From SZAS-103 sp038216155 (lineage in GTDB: Bacteria; Pseudomonadota; Gammaproteobacteria; Xanthomonadales; Xanthomonadaceae), in contig JBBQQH010000002.1 in assembly GCA_038216155.1 (NCBI GenBank), forward strand, positions 1-64,000: a stretch of 64,000 nt of DNA. The letters run 5' to 3'. How positions within the stretch are numbered: position 1 is the first letter of the stretch; every line of letters starts with the position of its first letter. This document shows positions 17,087 through 24,825 of the stretch, one piece after another. The translations under genes were made by a program, and so were the position numbers. The notes under the pieces are model-generated. The model made no database searches. It was not told the DNA's origin and worked only from the letters and a program-made list of their open reading frames with translations.

Positions 17087-18145
17087 TCAGGTGCGGCGGC
17101 GGCGTCCGGCCAGGCTGACCGTCATCGAACCCAGCACAGCCAGCACCGCACCGATATAACCGATGGTCCCGATATGCTCGATCGCGATCGCAGACGGCCA
17201 CAACGTGTGTACCAGCGCGATCGCGCCGATGCACAGCAGCGGAGTGAGCGCCAGCACGGCGGACACGCGTGACGCTTCCCAGTGCACCAGTGCTTCGGCG
17301 AATGCGCCGTACGCGCCCAGCGTGTTGAGCGCGCAATAGATCAGCACCAGCCAGTGCACGCCATCGAGCGCCAGCAACGCCTGCGGATGCGCAAACGGCA
17401 GCAGCAAGCCGCTCGCCACAGCGTAGATGAAAACCAGCACCACGTTCGAACGCAGCCGACTCAACAATTGCTTTTGCGCAAGCGCATACACCGCCCAAAC
17501 CAGGGCGGCGAGCACGATGAAAGCGGTGCCGAGCAGATAGTGGCTACCGCCGTGCGCGGCCTGCAGCAATTGGTCGCGAAAAAATACGGCGAGGCCGGTC
17601 ATGATCAACGCAAGCCCGAGCCACTGCCATACCGCGAAACGCTCGCGGAAAATCACGATCCCTCCCACCGCCATGCACAGCGGCGCCAGCTGAATGATCA
17701 ACTGCGCATTGCCCGGCGTGGTGTATTGCACGCCCAGCAGATAGAACACGAAGTTGCCGGTCAGCATCAACGCCGCCAGCACCAGCAGTTGCCAGGCCGA
17801 GCGCGGCAAACCCTTCAACGCACCCAGCTCGCCGCGTAGCAATAGCCAGCCGCCCAGCAACACCGTTGCCACCAGAAAACGAAACCAGGTCAGGGTGAAG
17901 GCATCGAGCTGGTTGAGGCTGAACTTCAACGCCATTGGCAAGGTGGCCCAGAAGCCTGCGGTCGCCAGCGCCAGCATCAAGCCGCGACGCCACTGACCTG
18001 AGGCCTGGTGGCGCGATGATGGCGGAGCCGGTGGGTGTTCGCGCGAGACGGGGAGGTCGGCGACCACAGCTTCGGTCATCGCGGTGTCGACCACGGCTTC
18101 CATCGCCTCGGCGCTGGGGGCGTTGGGTAGATTGGATCGATGCAT
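17087..18145 (-). CDS. EamA (DMT superfamily) transporter
   Basis: A 352-residue membrane protein with ten predicted helices in two EamA repeats (about 55-190 and 205-345) and a ~50-residue hydrophilic N-terminal tail. DMT transporters export metabolites or amino acids; the substrate cannot be told. Conserved features include the GFWATLP start of repeat one, VIFRERF after helix 4 and GAYGAFAEALVHWEASRVS in repeat two. The start is ATG 18145. It converges with pepN; upstream is a divergent lipoprotein gene. Confidence 0.9.
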   Translation of the reverse strand: MHRSNLPNAPSAEAMEAVVDTAMTEAVVADLPVSREHPPAPPSSRHQASGQWRRGLMLALATAGFWATLPMALKFSLNQLDAFTLTWFRFLVATVLLGGWLLLRGELGALKGLPRSAWQLLVLAALMLTGNFVFYLLGVQYTTPGNAQLIIQLAPLCMAVGGIVIFRERFAVWQWLGLALIMTGLAVFFRDQLLQAAHGGSHYLLGTAFIVLAALVWAVYALAQKQLLSRLRSNVVLVFIYAVASGLLLPFAHPQALLALDGVHWLVLIYCALNTLGAYGAFAEALVHWEASRVSAVLALTPLLCIGAIALVHTLWPSAIAIEHIGTIGYIGAVLAVLGSMTVSLAGRRRRT

Positions 18146-18288
18146 CGTCTATCCAGCGAAGACCGGGCGCGCACAGTAGCATTCGTTCAACTGTCACGAT
18201 GGCGTCGTCGCCTGAACACGCGCACAAAAAGTTAAGGACGGATTCACTGCCTGAGGCGAACACTGGCCTGACTTCGCAGGGGACCCGC

Positions 18289-19437
18289 ATGATCCGTCGA
18301 CTCGCCATTCCCGCCGCACTCGCGCTGCTGCTCGGCGCCTGCACCACCTACGACTCGCCTTATTACGCTGGCCAGCGTGATGCCGGCTACTACAGCGATG
18401 ATGGTTATCGCGGCGACGGCTACGACAATGGAAATGCCGGCGCCTACTACGGCGACGACGGTTATGCCGACGGCAGCGACGGCTACTATGCCGGCGACTA
18501 CGGTCGCAGCTACGCCGGCGGCGACTATTACTTTGGCAATCAGGCGTCGCCTTACAACGACTATGGGTACGGCTATCAGCCCTATGGCCTGTACTTCGGG
18601 TTCGGCTATTCCAGTGGCTATTACTCTGGCAACTGGCTCGGCCTCAACTACGGGCCGGGTTTGTACGGCTATTCGCCGTGGTACGGCGGCTACGGATATG
18701 GCTACCCCTATTATCCGTATTACGGTTATTGGCATCACCACCATGACCATGACCACCACGATCACGATCCCGGACATCATGGCGGCGACCACGACAACGA
18801 TCACGATGGTCCCGGCCCGACCGCCGGCAATCCGCCAAGTCCCCGTCGCGAGCCGGGTTTCCCGATCAATGGCTCGCCGTACGTACGCCACTTGCCGGAA
18901 CCTGCCGGCGATCCGATGCCGCCCAACCACCGCCGCCATCCGCCTTCGCCGGAACCGCCCGTGCCGTTTGCCGCACCCGACGCGCCGAATGCGCGCACGC
19001 AGCTGCCGCGCGATGCCTATGAGCAACCCGAACCGCGGATGCGGCGCGCGCCGCCTCCGATGCAACGCAACGATCGCAATGGTCCGCCGGTCGGGAGTGA
19101 TTTCATCCGTCGCAACGACGAGCCGGGCGGCTACGTTCGGCCAGAGCGTCCACGCCCGGATCGCGGCGGCTTTAATCAAGCGGACCCCGATGGAGCTGAC
19201 TCAAATCGGGCTGACTTTAATCGGGCTGACTTCAGTCGCAGGACAGTCGTGCGTCCCGATCCGGGCCGGTCTCCGCCACCGATGCAATCGCGACCCTTGC
19301 CGCAAAACACGCCGCAGCCATTCGTGCAGCGACCACCGCCGCGTCAGCAAGAACGCCGCGAAGTGCGCCGCCCCGAACCGCTACCGCGCGATGACAACGA
19401 TGCGCGTCGCAATGGTCGCGACAGCGACGAGCAATAG
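18289..19437 (+). CDS. Low-complexity Tyr/Gly- and His/Asp-rich lipoprotein
   Basis: A 382-residue predicted lipoprotein of unknown function. It starts at ATG 18289 after AGGGGA; the lipobox LLLGAC puts the lipid Cys at residue 18. The mature protein has three compositional zones: a Tyr/Gly/Asp-rich part (about 20-148), a His/Asp-rich stretch (about 149-172) that could bind metal ions, and a Pro/Arg-rich tail. The tail contains five-residue repeats (FNQAD, PDGAD, SNRAD, FNRAD) at 295-314, encoded by a 15-bp tandem repeat. Such sequences suggest an extended surface or cell-wall-associated protein; nothing catalytic is seen. A 860-bp gap follows. Confidence 0.75.
   Translation: MIRRLAIPAALALLLGACTTYDSPYYAGQRDAGYYSDDGYRGDGYDNGNAGAYYGDDGYADGSDGYYAGDYGRSYAGGDYYFGNQASPYNDYGYGYQPYGLYFGFGYSSGYYSGNWLGLNYGPGLYGYSPWYGGYGYGYPYYPYYGYWHHHHDHDHHDHDPGHHGGDHDNDHDGPGPTAGNPPSPRREPGFPINGSPYVRHLPEPAGDPMPPNHRRHPPSPEPPVPFAAPDAPNARTQLPRDAYEQPEPRMRRAPPPMQRNDRNGPPVGSDFIRRNDEPGGYVRPERPRPDRGGFNQADPDGADSNRADFNRADFSRRTVVRPDPGRSPPPMQSRPLPQNTPQPFVQRPPPRQQERREVRRPEPLPRDDNDARRNGRDSDEQ
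19171..19239 (+). repeat. 15-bp tandem repeat in the lipoprotein gene
   Basis: Four and a half 15-bp units at 19171, 19186, 19201, 19216 and 19231 encode x-N/D-x-A-D pentapeptides. The last units are nearly identical at DNA level (AATCGGGCTGACT), implying recent slippage or unit duplication. The peptide pattern recalls pentapeptide repeats (A-D/N-x-x-x), but four units are too few for a full beta-helix. Confidence 0.7.
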
Positions 19438-19605
19438 GCGCCGCTGACGAGAATTGAGAACACGGTCACGGATCCGCTGCTCACTCGCCAGCAAGCTGTT
19501 GCTGGTTGTTGCGAATGTATGTCACAGCCAATGCAAATGAATTGACTGACTGTTCGCGTCGTATTTCGACGTGATGCGACTACGGCGTTCAGCGCCGCTG
19601 TATGT

Positions 19606-19803
19606 CCGACGCCCGGCACCCGGTATCAAGGATCCCCCCTGTTCCTGAAGACCCGCCGGGCGTCGGCTTTCCTGCCGCAAGGCCACGCGGTTTAGCGGGT
19701 ATCCATAACGGATCGCGCAATGGTTAGGCTGCGCATCCGCTGATCGACCATTGTTCGCCGACACAAAAATGCGGCCGGGAGCCTCCCCCGAGACTCCCGG
19801 CCG
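19606..19803 (-). ncRNA. Candidate structured RNA element in the lipoprotein-mnmG gap
   Basis: Three strong hairpins lie within 200 bp. (1) A 12-bp perfect stem, CCGACGCCCGGC (19606-19617) with GCCGGGCGTCGG (19655-19666), around a 37-nt loop. (2) CGGAT plus GCGCA (19709-19719) with TGCGC plus ATCCG (19730-19739). (3) A 10-bp perfect stem, CGGCCGGGAG (19772-19781) with CTCCCGGCCG (19794-19803). No convincing gene covers them. On the minus strand hairpin 3 is followed by GCATTTTTGT, a terminator layout, so transcription from the mnmG side could end there or read through into hairpins 2 and 1. Strand and function are uncertain; an attenuator, a small RNA, or a remnant of a phage immunity region are possible readings. 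Confidence 0.4.
19761..19803 (-). terminator. Factor-independent terminator, minus strand
   Basis: A 10-bp GC-rich perfect stem (19794-19803 with 19772-19781, 12-nt loop) is followed on the minus strand by CATTTTTGTG. It implies a minus-strand transcript beginning between here and the mnmG start at 20298, where no protein gene is evident. Confidence 0.65.
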
Positions 19804-20044
19804 TGCTCCTGCGATGTCAAAGGCTGTCCCTGTTCCCAACGCCAGCCAGTGCCAAAGCACCACACAGCGCAGATGCACACGGATAAAGCACAAAGCGTGC
19901 CAGCGTCAGTGAAGCATGGCTGGAGCGGACGAAGCATTGAGGATTGCTTGTGAGTGCAGTGCGATTGCATCAGCTATGCGCACGGCCCAACCGCAACAAT
20001 CCGTAGAATGCATGCGCGCCCGCCAGCGCAGCACACGCTAGTCC

Positions 20045-20272
20045 AGTCGGTGACGTGGCCGCATCTACAACTTCTCCAATCGTTTAAATAGAGAACGCAC
20101 GTGGATCTGTACGACGTCATCATTGTTGCAGGCGGGCGAAATGATGCGTTTGCGATCCGCAGGGGTCGCGCATCGTTGAGCGCACGAGGCAGGAGCCGAG
20201 CGCTGGCCGACTTGGCGAGCGCACGACGCGCGAGCTTAGTCGGTGACGTGGCCTCCGCATCAACGACACCGT
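20045..20272 (+). pseudogene. Decayed duplicate of the mnmG leader and first codons
   Basis: AGTCGGTGACGTGGCC at 20045-20060 recurs at 20238-20253, directly before mnmG. Downstream of each, at matching distance, is a GTG start (20101 and 20298) followed by similar codons: VDLYDVIIVAGG in the upstream copy and MNQYDVIVVGGG in MnmG. The upstream frame runs 57 codons to a TAG near 20272 and loses the FAD-binding GGGHAGTEAA pattern after AGGR. It looks like a partial tandem duplication (offset about 195 bp) that has decayed. A short translated upstream peptide cannot be excluded. Confidence 0.6.
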
Positions 20273-20297
20273 AGATAAACCAGACCGAGCGACGATA

Positions 20298-22181
20298 GTG
20301 AATCAGTACGACGTAATTGTTGTAGGCGGAGGCCACGCCGGCACTGAGGCCGCGCTAGCGTCTGCGCGGGCGGGTGCGCGCACGCTGCTGCTGACGCATG
20401 CGATCGAGACGATTGGCGCGATGAGCTGCAATCCGGCAATCGGCGGCATCGGCAAGGGCCATCTGGTGCGCGAGATCGATGCGCTCGGCGGTGCGATGGC
20501 GCAGGCCGCCGATCACGCCGGCATCCAGTGGCGTACCTTGAATGCGAGCAAAGGTCCGGCGGTGCGCGCAACGCGTTGCCAAGCCGATCGCTCGCTGTAT
20601 CGCGCGGCGATCCGACGCATCGTCGAAAACCAGCCCAACCTGCAACTGTTCCAGCAAGCAGTCGACGAGTTGTTGATCGAATCGGTCGACGGTCGCGATC
20701 GCATCAGTGGCGTGCGCACGCAGATGGGATTGACGCTGCACGCACGCTGCGTGGTGCTGACTGCCGGCACCTTTCTCGCCGGCAAGATCCACATTGGCGC
20801 GGCGAACTATGCCGGCGGCCGCGCCGGCGATGCGCCGGCGGCCACGCTCGCGCAGTCGCTGCGTGATGGACGCTTCGTCATTGATCGCCTGAAAACCGGC
20901 ACGCCGCCGCGCATCGATGGCCGCAGCATCGATTACTCGCAACTGGAGGAACAACCGGGCGACGATCCTGCGCCGGTGTTTTCATTCACCGGTTCGCGCG
21001 CGCAGCACCCGCGCCAAGTGTCGTGCTGGATCACGCATACGTCCGAACGCACGCACGCGATCATCCGCGGTGCGCTCGATCGCTCGCCGCTATTCACCGG
21101 TGCGATCGAAGGCGTCGGCCCGCGCTATTGCCCGTCGATCGAGGACAAGGTGGTGCGCTTCGCCGACAAGGCTTCGCACCAGATCTTCGTCGAGCCCGAA
21201 GGCCTGGACACGCACGAAATCTATCCGAACGGCATCTCGACCTCGCTGCCGTTCGACGCGCAGATCGACTTGGTGCACAGCATCCGCGGCTTCAAAAGCG
21301 CACACATCACGCGCCCCGGCTACGCCATCGAATACGACTATTTCGACCCGCGCGGATTGAAGGCTTCGCTGGAAACCAAGGCGGTCGCTGGATTGTTTTT
21401 CGCCGGCCAGATCAATGGCACTACGGGTTACGAGGAAGCTGCCGCTCAGGGTTTGCTGGCCGGCCTCAACGCTGCGCTGCAAATGCAGCAGCGAGAGCCG
21501 TGGACGCCGCGCCGCGATCAGGCCTACATCGGCGTGCTGGTCGACGACCTGATCACCCACGGCACCACCGAGCCGTACCGGATGTTCACCTCGCGCGCCG
21601 AATACCGGCTGCAGTTGCGCGAGGACAATGCCGATCTGCGGCTGACCGCAATCGGGCGCGAGTTGCGGTTAGTCGATGACGCGCGCTGGGATGCGTTCGC
21701 CCGCAAGCGCGACGCAATCGAAGCCGAAACCGCGCGACTGTCGGCAATGCGCGCCGCGCCGGGCAACAAGCTCGCCAATGAAATTGAGACAACTCTCGGC
21801 ATCGGGCTGTCGCGCGAAAACACGGCGCTCGAATTGCTCAAGCGTCCCGAGTTCGACTACGCCAAGTTGATGCAGCTTCCGTCATTGGCGCCGGGCGTGA
21901 GCGATCCGGCGGTGGCGCAGCAGGTCGAGATTGCGATGAAATATTCCGGTTATCTCGATCGCCAGCAGGAGGAGATCGATCGCCAGCAGCGCAATGAAAC
22001 CAGCGCGATTCCAGGCGATTTCGATTATGCGAATGTGCGCGGGCTATCAAACGAAGTGCGCAGCAAGCTGACAGGCGTGCAACCGCAGACGATCGGGCAG
22101 GCCCAGCGCATCCCCGGGATCACGCCGGCAGCCATTTCTCTATTGCTGGTGCATCTGGCGCGGCATCGACGGCGGGCGTAG
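20298..22181 (+). CDS. mnmG: tRNA uridine-5-carboxymethylaminomethyl(34) synthesis enzyme MnmG
   Basis: A 627-residue FAD protein (GidA) that with MnmE modifies the wobble uridine of several tRNAs. The FAD Rossmann motif is GGGHAGTEAALASARAG (10-26); also visible are the MSCNPAIGGIGKGH signature, GINGTTGYEEAAAQG-type C-terminal FAD contacts (INGTTGYEEAAAQG) and MFTSRAEYRLQLREDNAD. The start is GTG 20298; the length is standard. A degenerate copy of the leader and first codons lies about 195 bp upstream. A 7-bp hairpin (22200-22222, TGGAAGA/TCTTCCA) follows the stop but lacks a T-run. Confidence 0.97.
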   Translation: MNQYDVIVVGGGHAGTEAALASARAGARTLLLTHAIETIGAMSCNPAIGGIGKGHLVREIDALGGAMAQAADHAGIQWRTLNASKGPAVRATRCQADRSLYRAAIRRIVENQPNLQLFQQAVDELLIESVDGRDRISGVRTQMGLTLHARCVVLTAGTFLAGKIHIGAANYAGGRAGDAPAATLAQSLRDGRFVIDRLKTGTPPRIDGRSIDYSQLEEQPGDDPAPVFSFTGSRAQHPRQVSCWITHTSERTHAIIRGALDRSPLFTGAIEGVGPRYCPSIEDKVVRFADKASHQIFVEPEGLDTHEIYPNGISTSLPFDAQIDLVHSIRGFKSAHITRPGYAIEYDYFDPRGLKASLETKAVAGLFFAGQINGTTGYEEAAAQGLLAGLNAALQMQQREPWTPRRDQAYIGVLVDDLITHGTTEPYRMFTSRAEYRLQLREDNADLRLTAIGRELRLVDDARWDAFARKRDAIEAETARLSAMRAAPGNKLANEIETTLGIGLSRENTALELLKRPEFDYAKLMQLPSLAPGVSDPAVAQQVEIAMKYSGYLDRQQEEIDRQQRNETSAIPGDFDYANVRGLSNEVRSKLTGVQPQTIGQAQRIPGITPAAISLLLVHLARHRRRA

Positions 22182-22392
22182 GCGCCTCCGTTTGCCCAGT
22201 GGAAGAGGGGCTAGATCTTCCATCCGCCGAGGTATGGCGTTCGCTGTGGTTTAATGTATTCTTTACATCCGGCGGAGAACCCCGCCAGCGCTGGCGGTGC
22301 GTGGATTGAGGGCGGTCGGAGTGGTTCCGAGCGACCCTGTCGCGATCAACGCTCCTCGTGCGCCCCGCCCAACTTTCCTCAGGAGTCTGGTC

Positions 22393-24210
22393 ATGCCCCG
22401 TATTTCTTATCTGGCTGGTGCCCTTGCCTTGGCCATCGTCGCAAACGCCGCTCAGGCGCAAGAATTCAGCAATGTCGTCGTGTTTGGCGACAGCCTCAGT
22501 GACGCCGGTCAGTACGTGGGCATCATCCCGGGTGCGCAGGGCAGCTTCACCACCAATCCCGACCCGGTTGCCGCCGAACTGATCGCTTCCTACTTCGGTT
22601 TCACCCTGAAGGCATCCCGCTTTGGCGGCACCGACTTCGCTTGGGGCGGCGCGCCGACCGCAGCGCCGTTCGTGTGTGTTCCGACCACGTTGCCATGCCG
22701 AAATGTGTCGCAGCAGCTTGGCGACTATTTCGCGACCAGCGGTGGCCACGCCGATCCGAATGCGCTGTATTCGATGTGGGTCGGTGCCAACAATATCTTC
22801 AATGCCTTGGCCAATCCGGCCACCGCGCGCGCCACCACGGTCGCTTCGGCGCAGCAGGAACTCGGCCTGATCAACACGCTGCAAACAGCTGGCGCACAGA
22901 ACATCATCATCTATAACCTGCCCGACATCGGCAAGTCGCCGGACTTCCGCACGTCGCCGTTCTCCGGGTCAATCAGCGGTCTGGTCCTGACCTACAACGG
23001 CACGCTCAACGAAGGCTTGTCTGGCAAGACCGGGATTATTTCCGTCGACACGTACGGCCTGTTCAATGAGATCGCCGCGAACCCGACGCTCTACGGCTTC
23101 ACCAACGCGACCGACCGCGCCTGCGGTGCAACACCGTCATTGTTCTGCTCGCGCGCCAGTCTGGTCTCGCCAAACGCCAATGAGACCTATGTGTTCGCCG
23201 ACGGCGTGCATCCAACCGGCGCAGCTCACGCGGTACTGGCGCAGTATGTGATTGCAGAAATCCAGGCGCCGCAATACGCCTCGATGCTGGCCGAAGCGCC
23301 GCTGGCCCTGTTTGACACGCACACGCGCTCGTTGAGCAATCAATTTCTGGGGGATATGTCGCGCGAACGTGGCGATGACAACCTGCGCACGTTTGCCAGC
23401 TTTGACTACGGCAACCAGCGCTACGATGCGGCGGTCACCTCGCCGGAAACCCGCAGCCACAACTCGACCCTGACCACTGGCGTCGATTACCGCTTCAACA
23501 CCAACGTCACGGTCGGTTTGGCAACCAGCATCGGCTTCCAGAAGGCCGACTTCGCCGGAGGCGGTGGCTATCGCAACATCGAGCCGCTGTTCAGCGCGTA
23601 CGGCGTGTGGCACACCGGCGGCGCTTACGTCTCGGTGCTCGGTGCTGCAGGCCAGTTGAACTTCAACGACGTCACACGTTCGTTCCGATTGGGTGCGGCG
23701 ACCCGCACCGAGAGCGGCGATGCCGGCGGCTCGCATGTTGGCTTCCAGGTTGGCGGCGGCTACTTCTTCGATTGGGGCAACATCAAGACCGGTCCGTACG
23801 GCAGCTACGCCTGGCAGAAAATCAAGGTCAACAGCTACTTCGAGAACAACGGTGACAGCAGCTCGATGTTCTTCGGCCGCCAGGAGCGCAAGTCCGGCAT
23901 CGCAACGCTCGGCTGGCAGCTGATGGGCGACATGCAGATGGGCGAAAGCACCTTGCATCCGTTCGGTCGCGTCGCCTACCAGCATGAATCCAAGACCTCG
24001 CCCGATAAAGTCCAGGCCGGCTTGATCAACTTGAACGGTAGCTTCAGCCTGCCAGGCTTCCAGCCCGACAATAGCTGGTGGACCGCCGACCTTGGCGTGT
24101 CGGCGGACATCGGCGACAACCTGACTGGCTACGCCGCGTACAGCGGTCGCTTCAGCGACAGCAACCAGCGCATCGACAGCCTGAACCTCGGCGTCTCGTT
24201 AAAGTTCTGA
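22393..24210 (+). CDS. GDSL-esterase autotransporter (EstA-like)
   Basis: A 605-residue type V secreted esterase/lipase. The signal peptide ends near residue 22 (AQA-QE). The SGNH/GDSL passenger has the nucleophile Ser34 in FGDSLSD, GANN in the third block and the Asp/His pair in DGVHPT (Asp270, His273). From about residue 340 the sequence turns into an autotransporter beta-barrel ending in the typical Phe (SLKF). It should be displayed on the outer membrane and hydrolyse esters or lipids, as Pseudomonas EstA does. The start ATG 22393 has AGGAG 8 bp upstream. It is monocistronic, closed by a strong terminator. Confidence 0.94.
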   Translation: MPRISYLAGALALAIVANAAQAQEFSNVVVFGDSLSDAGQYVGIIPGAQGSFTTNPDPVAAELIASYFGFTLKASRFGGTDFAWGGAPTAAPFVCVPTTLPCRNVSQQLGDYFATSGGHADPNALYSMWVGANNIFNALANPATARATTVASAQQELGLINTLQTAGAQNIIIYNLPDIGKSPDFRTSPFSGSISGLVLTYNGTLNEGLSGKTGIISVDTYGLFNEIAANPTLYGFTNATDRACGATPSLFCSRASLVSPNANETYVFADGVHPTGAAHAVLAQYVIAEIQAPQYASMLAEAPLALFDTHTRSLSNQFLGDMSRERGDDNLRTFASFDYGNQRYDAAVTSPETRSHNSTLTTGVDYRFNTNVTVGLATSIGFQKADFAGGGGYRNIEPLFSAYGVWHTGGAYVSVLGAAGQLNFNDVTRSFRLGAATRTESGDAGGSHVGFQVGGGYFFDWGNIKTGPYGSYAWQKIKVNSYFENNGDSSSMFFGRQERKSGIATLGWQLMGDMQMGESTLHPFGRVAYQHESKTSPDKVQAGLINLNGSFSLPGFQPDNSWWTADLGVSADIGDNLTGYAAYSGRFSDSNQRIDSLNLGVSLKF

Positions 24211-24240
24211 TCTGTCACACAAGCTGCAAGGTTTGAAGAA

Positions 24241-24268
24241 AACGCCCGCTCAACAGCGGGCGTTTTTT
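24241..24268 (+). terminator. Strong intrinsic terminator after the autotransporter gene
   Basis: AACGCCCGCT (24241-24250) pairs perfectly with AGCGGGCGTT (24255-24264) around CAAC, followed by TTTTAT. This is a textbook factor-independent terminator 30 bp past the stop codon. Confidence 0.95.
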
Positions 24269-24384
24269 ATTGCTGTCCATAGACCGCGACTGATGTTGTG
24301 TATCGACAAACTCACCACCAACGGGTTGATAGGACTCGCGTATGATCTCGCGTTGCCGGCACTCAGAAATCGCTTGGGGATACG

Positions 24385-24819
24385 ATGAAAGTACAAACGA
24401 TAATGATTGCAATCGTTGCTCTGGTAGCAGCAACCACGGTGGCTGCCAACGCAATTGAACCCGTGATCCCCGAAAGCATTAGCCAGCTCGTTCTCTGGCC
24501 ACTGGCAGCAGGCCTGTTTGCGTGTCTGATGCTCGTTCTCGCAGAAGTGGTATTGCCACGCTTATCACCGCGCTGGGGTAACCCAGCCGAGGACTTTCTG
24601 TCGACTATCCGCATTAAGAGGCAAGTGGCTTTGTTCTTGCTCGGGTTCCTGGTGTTTAAGTTGAGTTGCGATTACTGGGAATCCGGTTTCCGATTTCGTC
24701 TTTCCGATGTTGCAGATGGCCTGAGGGTGGTTGCGGTGTTTGCAGGCATGTTTTCTGCACGTCTCGTGGTCAACAAATTTGGCCTGTCCCCGGAACCTAG
24801 GCCCGAGCGGCACTGGTAA
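24385..24819 (+). CDS. Small membrane protein of unknown function
   Basis: A 144-residue protein not recognised. It has about four hydrophobic segments (roughly 5-23, 35-58, 82-95, 110-125) and polar ends. The start ATG 24385 follows GGGGAT at good spacing. Base composition is a little less GC-rich than its neighbours. It lies alone between the terminator of the autotransporter gene and the convergent tamB stop 6 bp away, so it does not share an operon with either. Confidence 0.6.
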   Translation: MKVQTIMIAIVALVAATTVAANAIEPVIPESISQLVLWPLAAGLFACLMLVLAEVVLPRLSPRWGNPAEDFLSTIRIKRQVALFLLGFLVFKLSCDYWESGFRFRLSDVADGLRVVAVFAGMFSARLVVNKFGLSPEPRPERHW

Positions 24820-24825
24820 CGGCCG

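Noticed and set aside
18377..19447. A 356-codon Thr/Ala/Arg-rich frame overlapping the Tyr/Gly lipoprotein.
   Set aside because: It is the second frame of the same low-complexity DNA; the lipoprotein frame has a lipobox and ribosome site.
19522..19970. Two minus-strand frames of 92-123 codons over the hairpin cluster.
   Set aside because: They run through strong palindromes and the terminator, have no recognisable domain or ribosome site, and are better explained by structured non-coding DNA.
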